A DNA stretch of 64,000 nt from TMP-86 sp039807285 (GCA_044226785.1 JBGAGK010000008.1:80955-144954), one strand, 5' to 3'. Shown: positions 8,606 through 17,822, counted from the first letter of the stretch. Made by a program: numbers and translations. Notes: generated from the sequence alone by a model not told the origin.

Positions 8606-9760
8606 GTGTACGTGAGGAAGCTCAGGGGCCTTGTTCCAACGATCCTGATTGGTGTCATGGGTAACAGCGTGATCTACATGATCCCGCTGCTGGTGGGCGG
8701 CATGGTGAATGATCGTGGGTTCAGCGAGGCCCAATCCGGTTACATGGCCTCCGCGGACTTGGCAGGATACGCCATCTCGACCGTCCTGACCGCCATGGTC
8801 ATCAACCGCTGGTCCTGGCATCGCCTCGCCTACACCGGACTTGTACTGATGGTGCTCGCGAACTTCGGCACCACTTTCGCATCCGAAATTCCGGCATTCG
8901 CCTTGTCGCGGGTGGTCAATGGCCTGGGCAGTGGAATCCTGGCCGCTCTTGCCTCGGTGTCGGTAGGGCAGAGCGACAATCCGGACCGGAATTACGGCCT
9001 GCTGCTGGCTGCATCGCTACTATACGGCACGGCTGCACTTTGGGGCCTGCCAGTGCTGTTGGCGTATCAGGGTCTCAATGGCGCGTACTGGCTGTTAGTG
9101 GTACTGGCCGCGGCAATGATGCTGGTCGTACATCGTCTGCCGCAATGGCATGTGCCCGCGCGTCGCGCCGCAACGGTCGGAAGCGGGAGGGGAACATGGC
9201 TGCTGGCCGGGAGCCTGCTGGCAGCGATCATGATCTTCTGGGCAGCCCAGAATGATGTCTATGCCTATATCGAGCGCGTCGGCCACGCATCGGGCCTGGG
9301 CGCAACGTTCATCGGCTTTTCGCTGGGTGTAGCCAACCTGACAGGATTCGTGGGGGCGTCCCTGGTTGCCGCACTGGGCGCACGGGTCGGCAGGCTGTTG
9401 CCATTGACAGGCGCAACCGCAATTCTGCTCGCATGCATCGTGCCCCTGACGCGGCCGCTGACGCCGCTGATATTCATCCTGTCGATGGGGTTGACTGCAC
9501 TGGCCTGGAACATCGTAAATCCATTCCAGCTAGGGATTCTCGCGAGCGTAGACTCGACCGGCAGGGCTCTGGCACTCGCCGCGACAGTGACCGGGGCAGG
9601 CCTTGCAATCGGGCCAGCCGTGGGGGCGACAGCAATCGGGATTGGCGGTTACGATGCGGTGCTCTGGACCTCGGGTCTGTTCGAGGTGATCAGTTTGCTG
9701 CTGGTGCTCCCGGCGCTGCACGCGATGTCGCGGGCGCAAAGCCCGGTGCCGGTCAGTTGA
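8606..9760 (+). CDS. Major facilitator superfamily transporter
   Basis: A 384-residue polytopic membrane protein with about 12 hydrophobic segments, in two halves split by a short basic loop around residues 185-195. It begins with GTG at 8606 (a second GTG lies two codons later). Sugar- and drug-exporter-like MFS proteins of this short type move organic acids or hydrophobic small molecules by proton coupling. It is followed after 13 bases by the TetR gene, an arrangement usual for a regulated uptake or efflux pump. Within the cluster it could import the substrate or expel a toxic intermediate; the sequence does not decide. Confidence 0.9.
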   Translation: MYVRKLRGLVPTILIGVMGNSVIYMIPLLVGGMVNDRGFSEAQSGYMASADLAGYAISTVLTAMVINRWSWHRLAYTGLVLMVLANFGTTFASEIPAFALSRVVNGLGSGILAALASVSVGQSDNPDRNYGLLLAASLLYGTAALWGLPVLLAYQGLNGAYWLLVVLAAAMMLVVHRLPQWHVPARRAATVGSGRGTWLLAGSLLAAIMIFWAAQNDVYAYIERVGHASGLGATFIGFSLGVANLTGFVGASLVAALGARVGRLLPLTGATAILLACIVPLTRPLTPLIFILSMGLTALAWNIVNPFQLGILASVDSTGRALALAATVTGAGLAIGPAVGATAIGIGGYDAVLWTSGLFEVISLLLVLPALHAMSRAQSPVPVS

Positions 9761-9773
9761 GGAAGGTGGCCAG

Positions 9774-10355
9774 ATGGGCAGGAAGGGCGACGAAAAGCGG
9801 CAGCAGATCCTGAACCTTGCACGTCAGATCCTCCTCGAGCATGGAGAGGGTGGTTTGATGCTGCGCGACATCGCGGAGCGACTCGGCATCACACACGGCA
9901 ATCTGCAGTATTACTTCCGTACGCGCGGTGAACTGTTGCTGGCGATATTCGACCAGGAAATCGCCAAGTACACGGACAGCATGAAGGCGGCCGTGGCGGC
10001 CACTTCCAGTCGCAGCGGAAGGCTTGCAGCGATCATCGATTCCGGACTCATGCAGGTGCGTACGCCAGAGACGGCGCTGTGGCGCATGATGATCTCGATG
10101 GCGGATCATAACCCCGAGATGGCTGCGATCCTCAAGAAGGAGAACGACCTTTACGAGGCAACGGTGGTCAAGGAGCTCAAGCACGTGGCTTCCGACATGT
10201 CGCTGCAGCGACGGCGACACATCGCAAAGATCATCCACGCGATACTGGATGGTATTGCCATCCAGTACGTGCACGAGGATCCGGATTCCCCCGACATGCG
10301 GGCGTTGGCGAGTGAGATCAAGGCCGCGGTAATCGCGCTTGTCGACGCTGGCTGA
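9774..10355 (+). CDS. TetR-family transcriptional regulator (probable local repressor)
   Basis: A 193-residue protein. Residues 8-55 form the TetR helix-turn-helix (RQQILNLARQILLEHG, then LRDIAERLGITHGNLQYYFRTRGEL), and the rest is an all-helical ligand-binding domain. GGAAGGTGG precedes the ATG. It is encoded with the MFS transporter in the middle of the catabolic cluster. The 15-bp palindromes in the surrounding promoters have the length and symmetry expected for a TetR-dimer operator, and their position between -35 and -10 suggests repression. The likely effector is the pathway substrate or a CoA ester. The link between this protein and the palindromes is inference. Confidence 0.92.
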   Translation: MGRKGDEKRQQILNLARQILLEHGEGGLMLRDIAERLGITHGNLQYYFRTRGELLLAIFDQEIAKYTDSMKAAVAATSSRSGRLAAIIDSGLMQVRTPETALWRMMISMADHNPEMAAILKKENDLYEATVVKELKHVASDMSLQRRRHIAKIIHAILDGIAIQYVHEDPDSPDMRALASEIKAAVIALVDAG

Positions 10356-10381
10356 GCACCGCATCGACAAACCCGCGGGCA

Positions 10382-11149
10382 TCAGAGTTCTTCGGGGGAA
10401 AAAGTCTTCAGCACCTTGCCATAGGGCAGTTCGGCATTGAAGTGCGCATACTTGAATCCGAGGAGCTTGTGGACCGGCAGCCGCGCATCCGATGCACAGC
10501 CGAATTCCATCTCGCCGGGACCACTGTACACTTCTGCGCGGCCGTCTGAGCCAATGATCGGGTTCGCGGTGAACAGCACTGACACGAGTTGGGCAAGAGA
10601 GGGCTTGCGACCGCCCTCCGGATCTGGAATTACCCGCAGGCATATCAGCGGAAGCGTTCCGACAGCAGAAGCGGGCTCGTTCACTGCCGTGCGGACCAGT
10701 GCGCGCAGAGCACGGTCACCCGGCTTGACCTCCACGATGGCTTCGACCTGGCCGTCCTGGTGGCGCAGGAGTTCGATGCGATGGGCGCGCTTCTTGCCAA
10801 AACCATAGACCTCGCGCCCGAGAATCTGCGAGTTCTCACCTGTGACGTATACGCCTGGAACGTACGCATGCAGTTCCCCCTTCCACATGCACAGAATTCC
10901 GTTGTAGACCTCACTGTAGGGTCCAAGGGTGGTCCAGTGGTTGGTTTCGATGACCATGAATGCCGTGGCTGGTTCAACCAGTTCCAGGTCGGAAGGCAGA
11001 ATGCTCAGGGCATATTCCGCGTCGGTAAGAAATTCGACCACCACGCATTCAGTGTCGCGGTAAAGCCATGGTCCGCGATGTGACAGGGAATTGTGGACGG
11101 GCATGAACCCACCCCATTTATCGGGTGTCAACTTGCCATACTTTGCCAT
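10382..11149 (-). CDS. Acetoacetate decarboxylase-family protein
   Basis: A 255-residue protein with the acetoacetate-decarboxylase fold features: an N-terminal MPVHNSLSHRGPWLYRD strand, then GILCMWKGELHAYVPGVYVTGEN and REVYGFGKKRAH. The EVYGFGKK segment corresponds to the region holding the Schiff-base lysines in true decarboxylases, so decarboxylation of a beta-keto acid or a related retro-aldol reaction is possible. The ATG at 11149 has GGAG nine bases upstream; the longer frame would need a TTG start. It is transcribed divergently from the aminotransferase operon. A TTGCGG-N17-TATATT promoter with the palindrome inside lies about 120 bases upstream. The substrate is unknown. Confidence 0.75.
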   Translation of the reverse strand: MAKYGKLTPDKWGGFMPVHNSLSHRGPWLYRDTECVVVEFLTDAEYALSILPSDLELVEPATAFMVIETNHWTTLGPYSEVYNGILCMWKGELHAYVPGVYVTGENSQILGREVYGFGKKRAHRIELLRHQDGQVEAIVEVKPGDRALRALVRTAVNEPASAVGTLPLICLRVIPDPEGGRKPSLAQLVSVLFTANPIIGSDGRAEVYSGPGEMEFGCASDARLPVHKLLGFKYAHFNAELPYGKVLKTFSPEEL

Positions 11150-11259
11150 TTCCGCGTTCTCCGCTGGGCTGAGGTTGCTCGGTATCAATGTGTAGCCATG
11201 GTCTCCGGCAGACTTGCGGTCTGCCGGGGAATGCTTGCGCGCACCGTGATGGGCACGCC

Positions 11260-11295
11260 TTGGACAAATATAGGCCGATGGCCTGTAATCCGCAA
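11260..11295. promoter_or_regulatory. Divergent promoter region with TAGGCC-N3-GGCCTG operator (11271-11285)
   Basis: The palindrome TAGGCCGATGGCCTG has one mismatched end base. On the - strand it lies in the 17-bp spacer between TTGCGG (11295-11290) and TATATT (11272-11267), reading toward the decarboxylase-like gene. On the + strand TTGGAC (11260-11265) and TGTAAT (11284-11289), spaced 18 bp, frame the same site. Confidence 0.7.
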
Positions 11296-11385
11296 TACAT
11301 CGGCTGAACTATCGACTGCCTGATATGAAGTGGACGTCATATCGCTGCGGGCGATATAGCTGCAGGGCGGGCTTCTGGAAGCAGG

Positions 11386-11414
11386 TTGCATAAAATAGGC
11401 CGATGGCTTAAACT
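11386..11414 (+). promoter_or_regulatory. Promoter of the aminotransferase operon with operator copy (11396-11410)
   Basis: TTGCAT (11386-11391), a 17-bp spacer and TAAACT (11409-11414) form a good sigma-70 promoter 46 bases before the aminotransferase start. The palindrome TAGGCCGATGGCTTA (one internal mismatch) fills the spacer. This is probably the main promoter of the 11460-21121 operon. Confidence 0.7.
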
Positions 11415-11459
11415 AGTTTCGGACGAGGCAACGAAAAAAGATGGAGACCTCGATTCAAT

Positions 11460-12851
11460 ATGACGACGACCCTGCATTCTGAGCGGTACGCATGTTCAGC
11501 GGTGGGGCGTGAGCGTGAGCGGATCCTTTCTGCGTATCGTGAATGCACACCGGGTTCCGCAGCTGAGTCCGCGCGCGCCGGGCAGGTACTTGCAGGTGGA
11601 ACGACCGGAAACCTTCGGCATTTCGTGCCGTATCCGCTCCACTTTCGCAGCGGCCAGGGTGCGCGGATGGTTGATGTCGACGGTCGGGCCATGATCGACT
11701 GTTTCCTGTGCAACGGTCCACTTCTTCTCGGTCATCGCCATCCGGCAGTGGAGCAGGCCGTGCTGCATGCCGTGCGCTCGGGCTCGCTCGTCGTGAATCC
11801 ACCGATGGCGGCAGATCTGGCTGCCATGATTCAGAGCACCGTGCCCTGTGCCGAGCGGGTCCGATTTCTGAACAGCGGGACCGAGGCAGTCATGACTGCG
11901 GTTCGGCTGGCACGGGCCCACACCGGACGGGACCTCATTGTAAAGTTTCTCGGCCACTATCACGGGCAGGACGATCAGTTCCTGACCGGACTCGACCCTT
12001 TCGGGATGCCGTTTGGCGCCGGGATCCCATCAGTCTCGCACGGTGCCACGGTGCTTGCACCGTACAGCGACCTCGATGCGGTGGAAGGGATTCTGGCGGG
12101 GGGCAATATCGCGGCGGTTCTACTTGACCCGGCCATGCACGCAGGAGGGCTGTGGGGAAGCTCCAGTGAGTACCTGCGCGGCCTGCGGGATCTGACGCGT
12201 CGCCACGGGGCATTGCTCGTATTCGACGAGGTGATTACAGGCTTTCGCCTGGGACCAGCCGGTGCACAAGGTCATTTCGGTGTAACACCTGATCTTGCGA
12301 CATTTGCCAAGGCGTTGGGCGCTGGGGAAAAGCTTGCGGCGATCGCCGGGCGCAAGCAGATATTTGCGGGCGTGGATCCCGGCCGATCATCGGGGATCAG
12401 GCCCGTGTTCCAGTCAGGGACCGGAAATGACGGAGCGAGCGCGCTTGCCGCCGGCGTCGCAGCCGTATCGACTTATCGGGAGTTGGCTGCGCAAGGCCGA
12501 TACGAATTGCTGTTCAAGCACTCGTGCGCGCTTGCCGAAGGGCTTCGCAAGGCATTTGCAAAGGCGGGTATCCCTGCGCATGTGAATCAGCTGGGACCCA
12601 TGTTGCAATTGTTCCTGACGGACCGGACTCCGGGCTTTGAAGCCTTTGCCACGATACCCATGGAGCCGCTGGAGCTGTTCTACCTCGCGCTGATTACCGA
12701 GGGTGTACTGCTGTCGTTGCCCAGATCCAACCATATCTACCTGTCGTTTGCGCACGGCGAGCGTGATGTCCGCGACATCCTGGGTGCGGTCGACGCGGTG
12801 CTTGGACGCTACGACTTCGCTCTGCTGGTGCGCGCAGCATCGGCGGGCTGA
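11460..12851 (+). CDS. Class III (glutamate-1-semialdehyde-like) PLP aminotransferase
   Basis: A 463-residue fold-type I enzyme. It has the PLP phosphate/ring-binding region (NSGTEAVMTAVRLARA), the conserved FDEVITGFRLG, and a lysine in TFAKALGAG that fits the cofactor-binding position. It is closest to the GSA aminotransferase group that moves or removes amino groups without a canonical 2-oxoacid. It is not a housekeeping hemL by context, since it heads a beta-oxidation-type operon. It could generate a semialdehyde for the aldehyde dehydrogenase that follows after about 50 bases. Substrate and direction are unknown. Confidence 0.9.
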   Translation: MTTTLHSERYACSAVGRERERILSAYRECTPGSAAESARAGQVLAGGTTGNLRHFVPYPLHFRSGQGARMVDVDGRAMIDCFLCNGPLLLGHRHPAVEQAVLHAVRSGSLVVNPPMAADLAAMIQSTVPCAERVRFLNSGTEAVMTAVRLARAHTGRDLIVKFLGHYHGQDDQFLTGLDPFGMPFGAGIPSVSHGATVLAPYSDLDAVEGILAGGNIAAVLLDPAMHAGGLWGSSSEYLRGLRDLTRRHGALLVFDEVITGFRLGPAGAQGHFGVTPDLATFAKALGAGEKLAAIAGRKQIFAGVDPGRSSGIRPVFQSGTGNDGASALAAGVAAVSTYRELAAQGRYELLFKHSCALAEGLRKAFAKAGIPAHVNQLGPMLQLFLTDRTPGFEAFATIPMEPLELFYLALITEGVLLSLPRSNHIYLSFAHGERDVRDILGAVDAVLGRYDFALLVRAASAG

Positions 12852-12902
12852 CATCGACGGTGCCGGCAATTGACCATGTCTCTCATTCCCGAGGAATTTG
12901 CC

Positions 12903-14327
12903 ATGAAAGAGACGACCCGAGATGAACTGGATAGAGTGTTCCGGAAGCAGAAGACGGCCTTTGCCGGCGACCGCACGCCTGATCTTGCTGCGCGACTGTC
13001 GCGCCTGCGGGCGCTGGACGCCATGCTGATCGAGTATCGCCAGCCCATCCGCGATGCGATCTCGGCGGATTTTGGCAATCATCACGCCATGGTGACCGAC
13101 CTGTTCGAGAGCGGTGCAGTGATTGCCCGTTCGCGCCATATCCAGAGCCAGCTTGCGTCCTGGATGGCGCCCGAGCAGCGTGAGCTCCCCGCCGCCGTCC
13201 ACGGAAGCTCGACTGCCGAAGTCATCCACCAGCCCAAAGGCGTGCTCGGCAACATTGCACCGTGGAATTTTCCGCTCGAATGTGCCCTGGTGATGACGGC
13301 CGATATGCTTGCAGCTGGCAATCGGGTGATCGTGAAATCGGCGGAACTCGCACCGAGGATTTCGGCGCTGCTCGGTGAGGCCATTGCCAGGCATTTTCCC
13401 GAGGATGTGCTGACCATGGTTCATGGCGGGCACGAGTTGTCCGCCTATTTTGCGAGTCTCCCCTGGGATCACCTCACCTATACGGGTGGCGGCCGCGTTG
13501 GGCGGTTGGTCATGGCGGCAGCAGCTGCAAATCTTACTCCGCTCACACTCGAACTCGGGGGCAAGAATCCTGCCGTGTTTGCGGACGACGGCTTTGATGA
13601 TGCGCTTATCGAACGATTCCTGTACTTCAGGGTGTTCAAGGGGGGGCAGGTGTGTACATCGCCGGACCATGTCCTGGTACCCGAGGGCCGCATCTCCGAA
13701 TGGGTTGAAAAGGCAAAGCGACTCTGGACAGGTCTCTATCCGAAGTATGTCGGTCATCCCGAGGCGACCGGTGCAATCAACCAGACGCACTTCAATCGTG
13801 TCATGGCGCTCGTCCAGGAAGCGCGCGCCCGCGGCGTTTCCGTCGTGTCGCTCAACGGCGAGGAAGCGGATCCCGGCCGACGCCAGATCCCCATGTACGC
13901 AATCGTCGATCCTCCGGAGGAACTCGCCTGCATGCAGGACGAAATCTTCGGGCCAGTGACGCCAGTCAAGGGCTATACGTCGATCGATGATGCGATTGCG
14001 CGCATCAATCGTGGACCGAGCCCGCTTGCGGCCTATGTTGTGACTCGCGACCAGAAGCTGGGTGCGCGATTTGCCCGCGAGGTGAAGAGCGGTGGGACCG
14101 GTGTCAATGTATTTGGATTCCAGGCGGCCGATCCTGGTCTGCCGTTTGGAGGCGTCGGCAAGAGTGGCTTTGGCTGCCACTCGGGGCGTGAGGGCTTTCT
14201 CAACTACTCGCACATCAAACCGGTGTTTTACTGTGCGGATGACAACGTGCTGGCCTTTGCGATCAAACCGCCGTACGGCGAGGTCACGCAGGCCTTTGCC
14301 GATGCATGCTTCTTGCCGGTGCCCTGA
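12903..14327 (+). CDS. NAD(P)-dependent aldehyde dehydrogenase (coniferyl-aldehyde-dehydrogenase-like)
   Basis: A 474-residue ALDH. The general-base glutamate is in LELGGKNPAV, and the nucleophilic cysteine is C251 in GGQVCTSPDH. NIAPWNFPL and GEAIARHFPED are the family cofactor segments. Its rather short length and C-terminal sequence resemble the coniferyl-aldehyde/fatty-aldehyde branch (class 3-like), often with a C-terminal membrane-associating tail. GAGGAA lies seven bases before the ATG at 12903, which favours this start over an upstream in-frame ATG. It oxidises an aldehyde to the acid that the downstream CoA ligase can activate. Confidence 0.92.
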   Translation: MKETTRDELDRVFRKQKTAFAGDRTPDLAARLSRLRALDAMLIEYRQPIRDAISADFGNHHAMVTDLFESGAVIARSRHIQSQLASWMAPEQRELPAAVHGSSTAEVIHQPKGVLGNIAPWNFPLECALVMTADMLAAGNRVIVKSAELAPRISALLGEAIARHFPEDVLTMVHGGHELSAYFASLPWDHLTYTGGGRVGRLVMAAAAANLTPLTLELGGKNPAVFADDGFDDALIERFLYFRVFKGGQVCTSPDHVLVPEGRISEWVEKAKRLWTGLYPKYVGHPEATGAINQTHFNRVMALVQEARARGVSVVSLNGEEADPGRRQIPMYAIVDPPEELACMQDEIFGPVTPVKGYTSIDDAIARINRGPSPLAAYVVTRDQKLGARFAREVKSGGTGVNVFGFQAADPGLPFGGVGKSGFGCHSGREGFLNYSHIKPVFYCADDNVLAFAIKPPYGEVTQAFADACFLPVP

Positions 14328-14329
14328 TC

Positions 14330-15367
14330 ATGGAGCCGGCGGAACCGCCGGAACTTGCCGTAGCGCTCACGCCATGGCTGGAAGCGCACGTGCCCCGAGC
14401 CGGCCGCATCCAGTCAGCCGAACCGTTTACGGGCGGTCAATCGAACCCGACGTATTTGATCACCACTGATGAGCGGCGCTATGTCCTGAGATGCCGGCCG
14501 TGCGGTGTGCTGTTGCCGTCGGCGCACGCCATCGATCGCGAGTATCGGGTGATCGAGGCGCTTGCCGCGACAGACGTTCCGGTGCCGGCGGTCCACGGCT
14601 TTTGCGCTGATACTTCGGTCATAGGAACGGCCTTCTACCTGATGGCCTATGTGCAGGGACGTGTCCATTGGGATCCCCGGTTGCCCGATCTCGATCCGGA
14701 CATGCGCGCACGCCACTATTCAGAGATGAACCGCGTACTCGCCGCGCTGCATGCAGTGGATGTCAATGCGGCGGGGCTTGGCGACTACGGACGACCGGCG
14801 GGATTCTTTGCGCGCCAGGTGCGCCGCTTCACCGAGCAATACCGTAACACCGAGACCGGTCGGCGTGACGCGATGGAGTTCCTGATCGACTGGTTGCCGG
14901 CGAATCTGCCGCTGGAGGATGGTCAAGTGTCGCTGGTTCACGGTGATTTTCGACTCGACAATCTGGTGTTCGATCCGGCAGGCGGGGTGGTCGCCATACT
15001 GGATTGGGAACTGAGCACGTTGGGGCATCCATACGCCGATCTTGCCTATCAGTGTGCGCAATGGCGGTTGCCCACATCGATGAGGGGCCTGGCCGGCATC
15101 GACCGAAAGAGTGCGGGGCTGCCGGCGGAGACCGACTACGTCGAGCAATACCTCGAACGGCGCGGACTGCCACCCATTGAGGGCTGGCCGTTTCTTCTCG
15201 CGCTGAGCCTTTTTCGCCTCGCTGCGATCTGCCAGGGCGTATTCCGGCGCGGCCTTGATGGCAACGCCAACAGCGCCGATGCGCTGGATTTCGGACCCAA
15301 GGTCGATGTTATTGCCGAAGAAGCGGCGTCTATCGTTGGCAGGGGGCCGCACCACGCAGCGGCTTGA
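14330..15367 (+). CDS. APH-fold phosphotransferase of the acyl-CoA-dehydrogenase-linked type
   Basis: A 345-residue aminoglycoside-phosphotransferase-fold kinase. The catalytic loop is VHGDFRLDN (Asp acts as base, Asn binds metal) and the metal-binding aspartate lies in AILDWELSTLGHP. FTGGQSNPTY is the P-loop-like strand. In this subfamily (LvaA of levulinate catabolism, the kinase part of ACAD10/11) the enzyme phosphorylates a 4-hydroxyacyl-CoA so that a dehydrogenase-fold partner can eliminate phosphate. An acyl-CoA dehydrogenase follows after 10 bases, which fits that role here. The ATG at 14330 is used; it lies two bases after the ALDH stop. Confidence 0.9.
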   Translation: MEPAEPPELAVALTPWLEAHVPRAGRIQSAEPFTGGQSNPTYLITTDERRYVLRCRPCGVLLPSAHAIDREYRVIEALAATDVPVPAVHGFCADTSVIGTAFYLMAYVQGRVHWDPRLPDLDPDMRARHYSEMNRVLAALHAVDVNAAGLGDYGRPAGFFARQVRRFTEQYRNTETGRRDAMEFLIDWLPANLPLEDGQVSLVHGDFRLDNLVFDPAGGVVAILDWELSTLGHPYADLAYQCAQWRLPTSMRGLAGIDRKSAGLPAETDYVEQYLERRGLPPIEGWPFLLALSLFRLAAICQGVFRRGLDGNANSADALDFGPKVDVIAEEAASIVGRGPHHAAA

Positions 15368-15377
15368 GGAGGACGGG

Positions 15378-16631
15378 TTGGACTTCAGGCATTCGGAAAA
15401 AGCCCTGGAAATGCGAACGCGCCTGCAGGGTTTCATGGAATCCCACATCCTGCCACGTATGGCAGACTGGCGCGAAGAAGTCGCGCGCGGCGGGTATCCC
15501 GTATCGTTCATGGCTTCTCTCAAGGATCTCGCACGGACGCAGGGACTGTGGAACCTGTTTCTTCCCGGCCTTCGCGCCGACGAACCGGGAACGCCTCTCA
15601 CCAACATCGAATACGCGCCGCTTGCGGAAGTCATGGGCCGGGTGTCATGGGCGTCGGAGGTGTTCAACTGCAGCGCACCCGACACGGGAAACATGGAGCT
15701 GCTGCATCTGTTTGCCACTGACGGGCAGCGCCACACATGGCTGTTGCCCCTGCTCGAGGGCCGGATCCGGTCCGCTTTCGGCATGACCGAACCCGACGTT
15801 GCGTCGTCCGATGCAACCAACATCCAGACGACCATCGAACGCACCGCTTCAGGCTGGGTGATCAACGGCCGGAAGTGGTATATCACGAACGCTTCCCATC
15901 CGGACTGCCGGCTGCTGATCGTGATGGGCAAGACCAGTCCTTCCGCCGAGCGCCACCGCCAGCAAAGCATGGTCCTTGTCCCGATGGATGCGCCGGGTGT
16001 CGAAGTACTGAGGAATGTCACGGTGATGCACCACCATTCCCCGCACGGGCACTGCGAAATCCGGCTGCACAACGTCTGCGTGCCGGCCGACAACCTCCTT
16101 GGGGAAGAAGGCGGGGGCTTTGCCATGGCCCAGGCCCGTCTGGGGCCGGGGCGCGTCCACCACTGCATGCGTTGCATCGGCCAGGCGGAACTTGCGATTG
16201 AACTTCTGGTCGAGCGGGCCAAGGATCGCCGCACGTTCGGCCGGCCGCTTGTCGAACACGGCATTGTCATGGACTGGATTGCCGAGTCGCGGCTCGAGAT
16301 CGAGCAGGCGCGGTTGCTGGTTCTCAAGACCGCGTGGATGCTCGATACGGTCGGTGCCGAGGGCGCAGGCCGCGAAATTGCGCTGATCAAGGCGCTGGTT
16401 CCGCGCATGCTGACCCAGGTGGCGGATCGCGCCATGCAGGTATTCGGTGCGATGGGAACAGGCCCCGATACTCCGCTGGCGGAGATCTGGACAGAGGGAC
16501 GCGCCTTGCGCATTGCGGACGGGCCGGACGAAGTCCATCGCAGGACCATCGCAAGACTCGAAGTGGCCGCCAGCCGCACCAGACGTCAGGCATCGAGCGC
16601 ATATCTTTTTGCACCGGGGAGTAACGAATGA
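15378..16631 (+). CDS. Acyl-CoA dehydrogenase-family protein paired with the kinase
   Basis: A 417-residue acyl-CoA dehydrogenase fold protein. It has the FAD loop SAFGMTEPDVASSDATN, NGRKWYITNASHPD, the central ARLGPGRVHHCMRCIG segment and the C-terminal MQVFGAMGTGPDTPLAE. These features match the ACAD10/11-like group, whose bacterial members act with an APH kinase on 4-phospho-acyl-CoA. The start is TTG at 15378: AGGAGG lies five bases upstream and the encoded LDFRHSEKALEMR aligns with family starts. Its last four bases overlap the thiolase start (ATGA), so translation is coupled. Confidence 0.88.
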   Translation: MDFRHSEKALEMRTRLQGFMESHILPRMADWREEVARGGYPVSFMASLKDLARTQGLWNLFLPGLRADEPGTPLTNIEYAPLAEVMGRVSWASEVFNCSAPDTGNMELLHLFATDGQRHTWLLPLLEGRIRSAFGMTEPDVASSDATNIQTTIERTASGWVINGRKWYITNASHPDCRLLIVMGKTSPSAERHRQQSMVLVPMDAPGVEVLRNVTVMHHHSPHGHCEIRLHNVCVPADNLLGEEGGGFAMAQARLGPGRVHHCMRCIGQAELAIELLVERAKDRRTFGRPLVEHGIVMDWIAESRLEIEQARLLVLKTAWMLDTVGAEGAGREIALIKALVPRMLTQVADRAMQVFGAMGTGPDTPLAEIWTEGRALRIADGPDEVHRRTIARLEVAASRTRRQASSAYLFAPGSNE

Positions 16632-17812
16632 CGGCGGCACTGATTGTTTCCACCGCGCGAACACCGATCGGACGGGCGTTTCGCGGCGCCTACAATGCCA
16701 CGAAATCGCCGACGCTGGCCGCTCATGCCATCCGACATGCAGTGGCTCGTGCAGGCGTGGATCCCGCGAGTGTCGAAGACGTGGTGCTTGGAACGGCGAT
16801 GGCGGCTGGTACGGCCGGCATGAATCTCGGGCGGCTCGCGGCGCTGGCGGCCGGATTGCCCGTCACCGTTGCGGGGCAGACCATCGATCGTCAATGCGCC
16901 TCGGGGCTGATGGCCATTGCGATCGCCGCCAAACAGGTGCTGGTGGACGGGATGGAAGTGGTCGTGGGCGGCGGTCAGGAAAACATTTCTGCACTCAACG
17001 CCCCGTTCATCGAGTGGGTGGGGCGCGAGGCGGACGAAAACCTGAAGGCGGTTTCACCTCACGCGTACATGCCCATGCTGGAAACGGCCGAAGTGGTGGC
17101 GCGCAAGTATGGCATTTCGCGCGATCATCAGGATGCCTATGCGCTCGAATCGCAGCGGCGTACCGCGGCAGCACAATCGGTCGGCCTGCTGGACGAGGAG
17201 ATCGTGCCGTTTCCGGCCAGGATGAACGTCGTGGACAAGGTCACGAAAGCCACCAGCGTCACGGTGGTGACCCTTGCGCGCGATGAGGGGAACCGGCCAG
17301 ACACCACGCTGGCCGGATTGCAGGCCTTGCGGCCGGTGATGGATGGCGGCACCGTGACGGCAGGAAATGCCAGCCAGCTTTCGGATGGCGCTTCGGCGTG
17401 TGTCGTGGTCCACGAGCGCACTGCGACAGCGCTGAACCTCGCACCGCTTGGACGCTATCTCGGTATTGCCGTGGCAGGCTGTGCGCCACAGGAGATGGGC
17501 ATCGGGCCCGTATTTGCAGTCCCAAAGCTTCTTCGGCAGCACGGCCTGCGTGTCGAGGACATCGGCCTTTGGGAGCTCAACGAGGCCTTTGCAGTCCAGA
17601 CGCTGTACTGTCGTGACCGGCTCGGCATCGATCCGGCCATCTACAACGTGAACGGCGGCGGAATCTCCATTGGGCACCCCTATGGGATGAGTGGCGCGCG
17701 GCTGGTCGGTCACGCGCTGCTGGAAGGGCGTCGCCGGCGTGTGCGCCACGTGGTGGTGACCATGTGCGTTGGGGGTGGCATGGGCGCCGCGGGATTGTTC
17801 GAGGTGCTGTGA
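16628..17812 (+). CDS. Acetyl-CoA acyltransferase (second thiolase)
   Basis: A 394-residue thiolase with the nucleophile C90 in DRQCASGLMAI, the histidine in GGISIGHPYG and the second cysteine in VTMCVGGGMG. It overlaps the dehydrogenase by four bases. It would cleave the 3-keto intermediate formed after the kinase/dehydrogenase isomerisation and SDR oxidation. It is a paralogue of the gene at 3161 with the same overall layout, but it belongs to the regulated operon. Confidence 0.93.
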   Translation: MTAALIVSTARTPIGRAFRGAYNATKSPTLAAHAIRHAVARAGVDPASVEDVVLGTAMAAGTAGMNLGRLAALAAGLPVTVAGQTIDRQCASGLMAIAIAAKQVLVDGMEVVVGGGQENISALNAPFIEWVGREADENLKAVSPHAYMPMLETAEVVARKYGISRDHQDAYALESQRRTAAAQSVGLLDEEIVPFPARMNVVDKVTKATSVTVVTLARDEGNRPDTTLAGLQALRPVMDGGTVTAGNASQLSDGASACVVVHERTATALNLAPLGRYLGIAVAGCAPQEMGIGPVFAVPKLLRQHGLRVEDIGLWELNEAFAVQTLYCRDRLGIDPAIYNVNGGGISIGHPYGMSGARLVGHALLEGRRRRVRHVVVTMCVGGGMGAAGLFEVL

Positions 17813-17822
17813 GGAACTGTAC

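Noticed and set aside
12414..14213. 599-codon - strand frame across the aminotransferase/ALDH genes
   Set aside because: Shadow of two well-supported + strand genes in GC-rich DNA; translation is compositionally odd and motif-free.
14720..16579. 619-codon - strand frame across the kinase/dehydrogenase genes
   Set aside because: Antisense shadow with Ser/Arg-rich translation and no recognisable motif.
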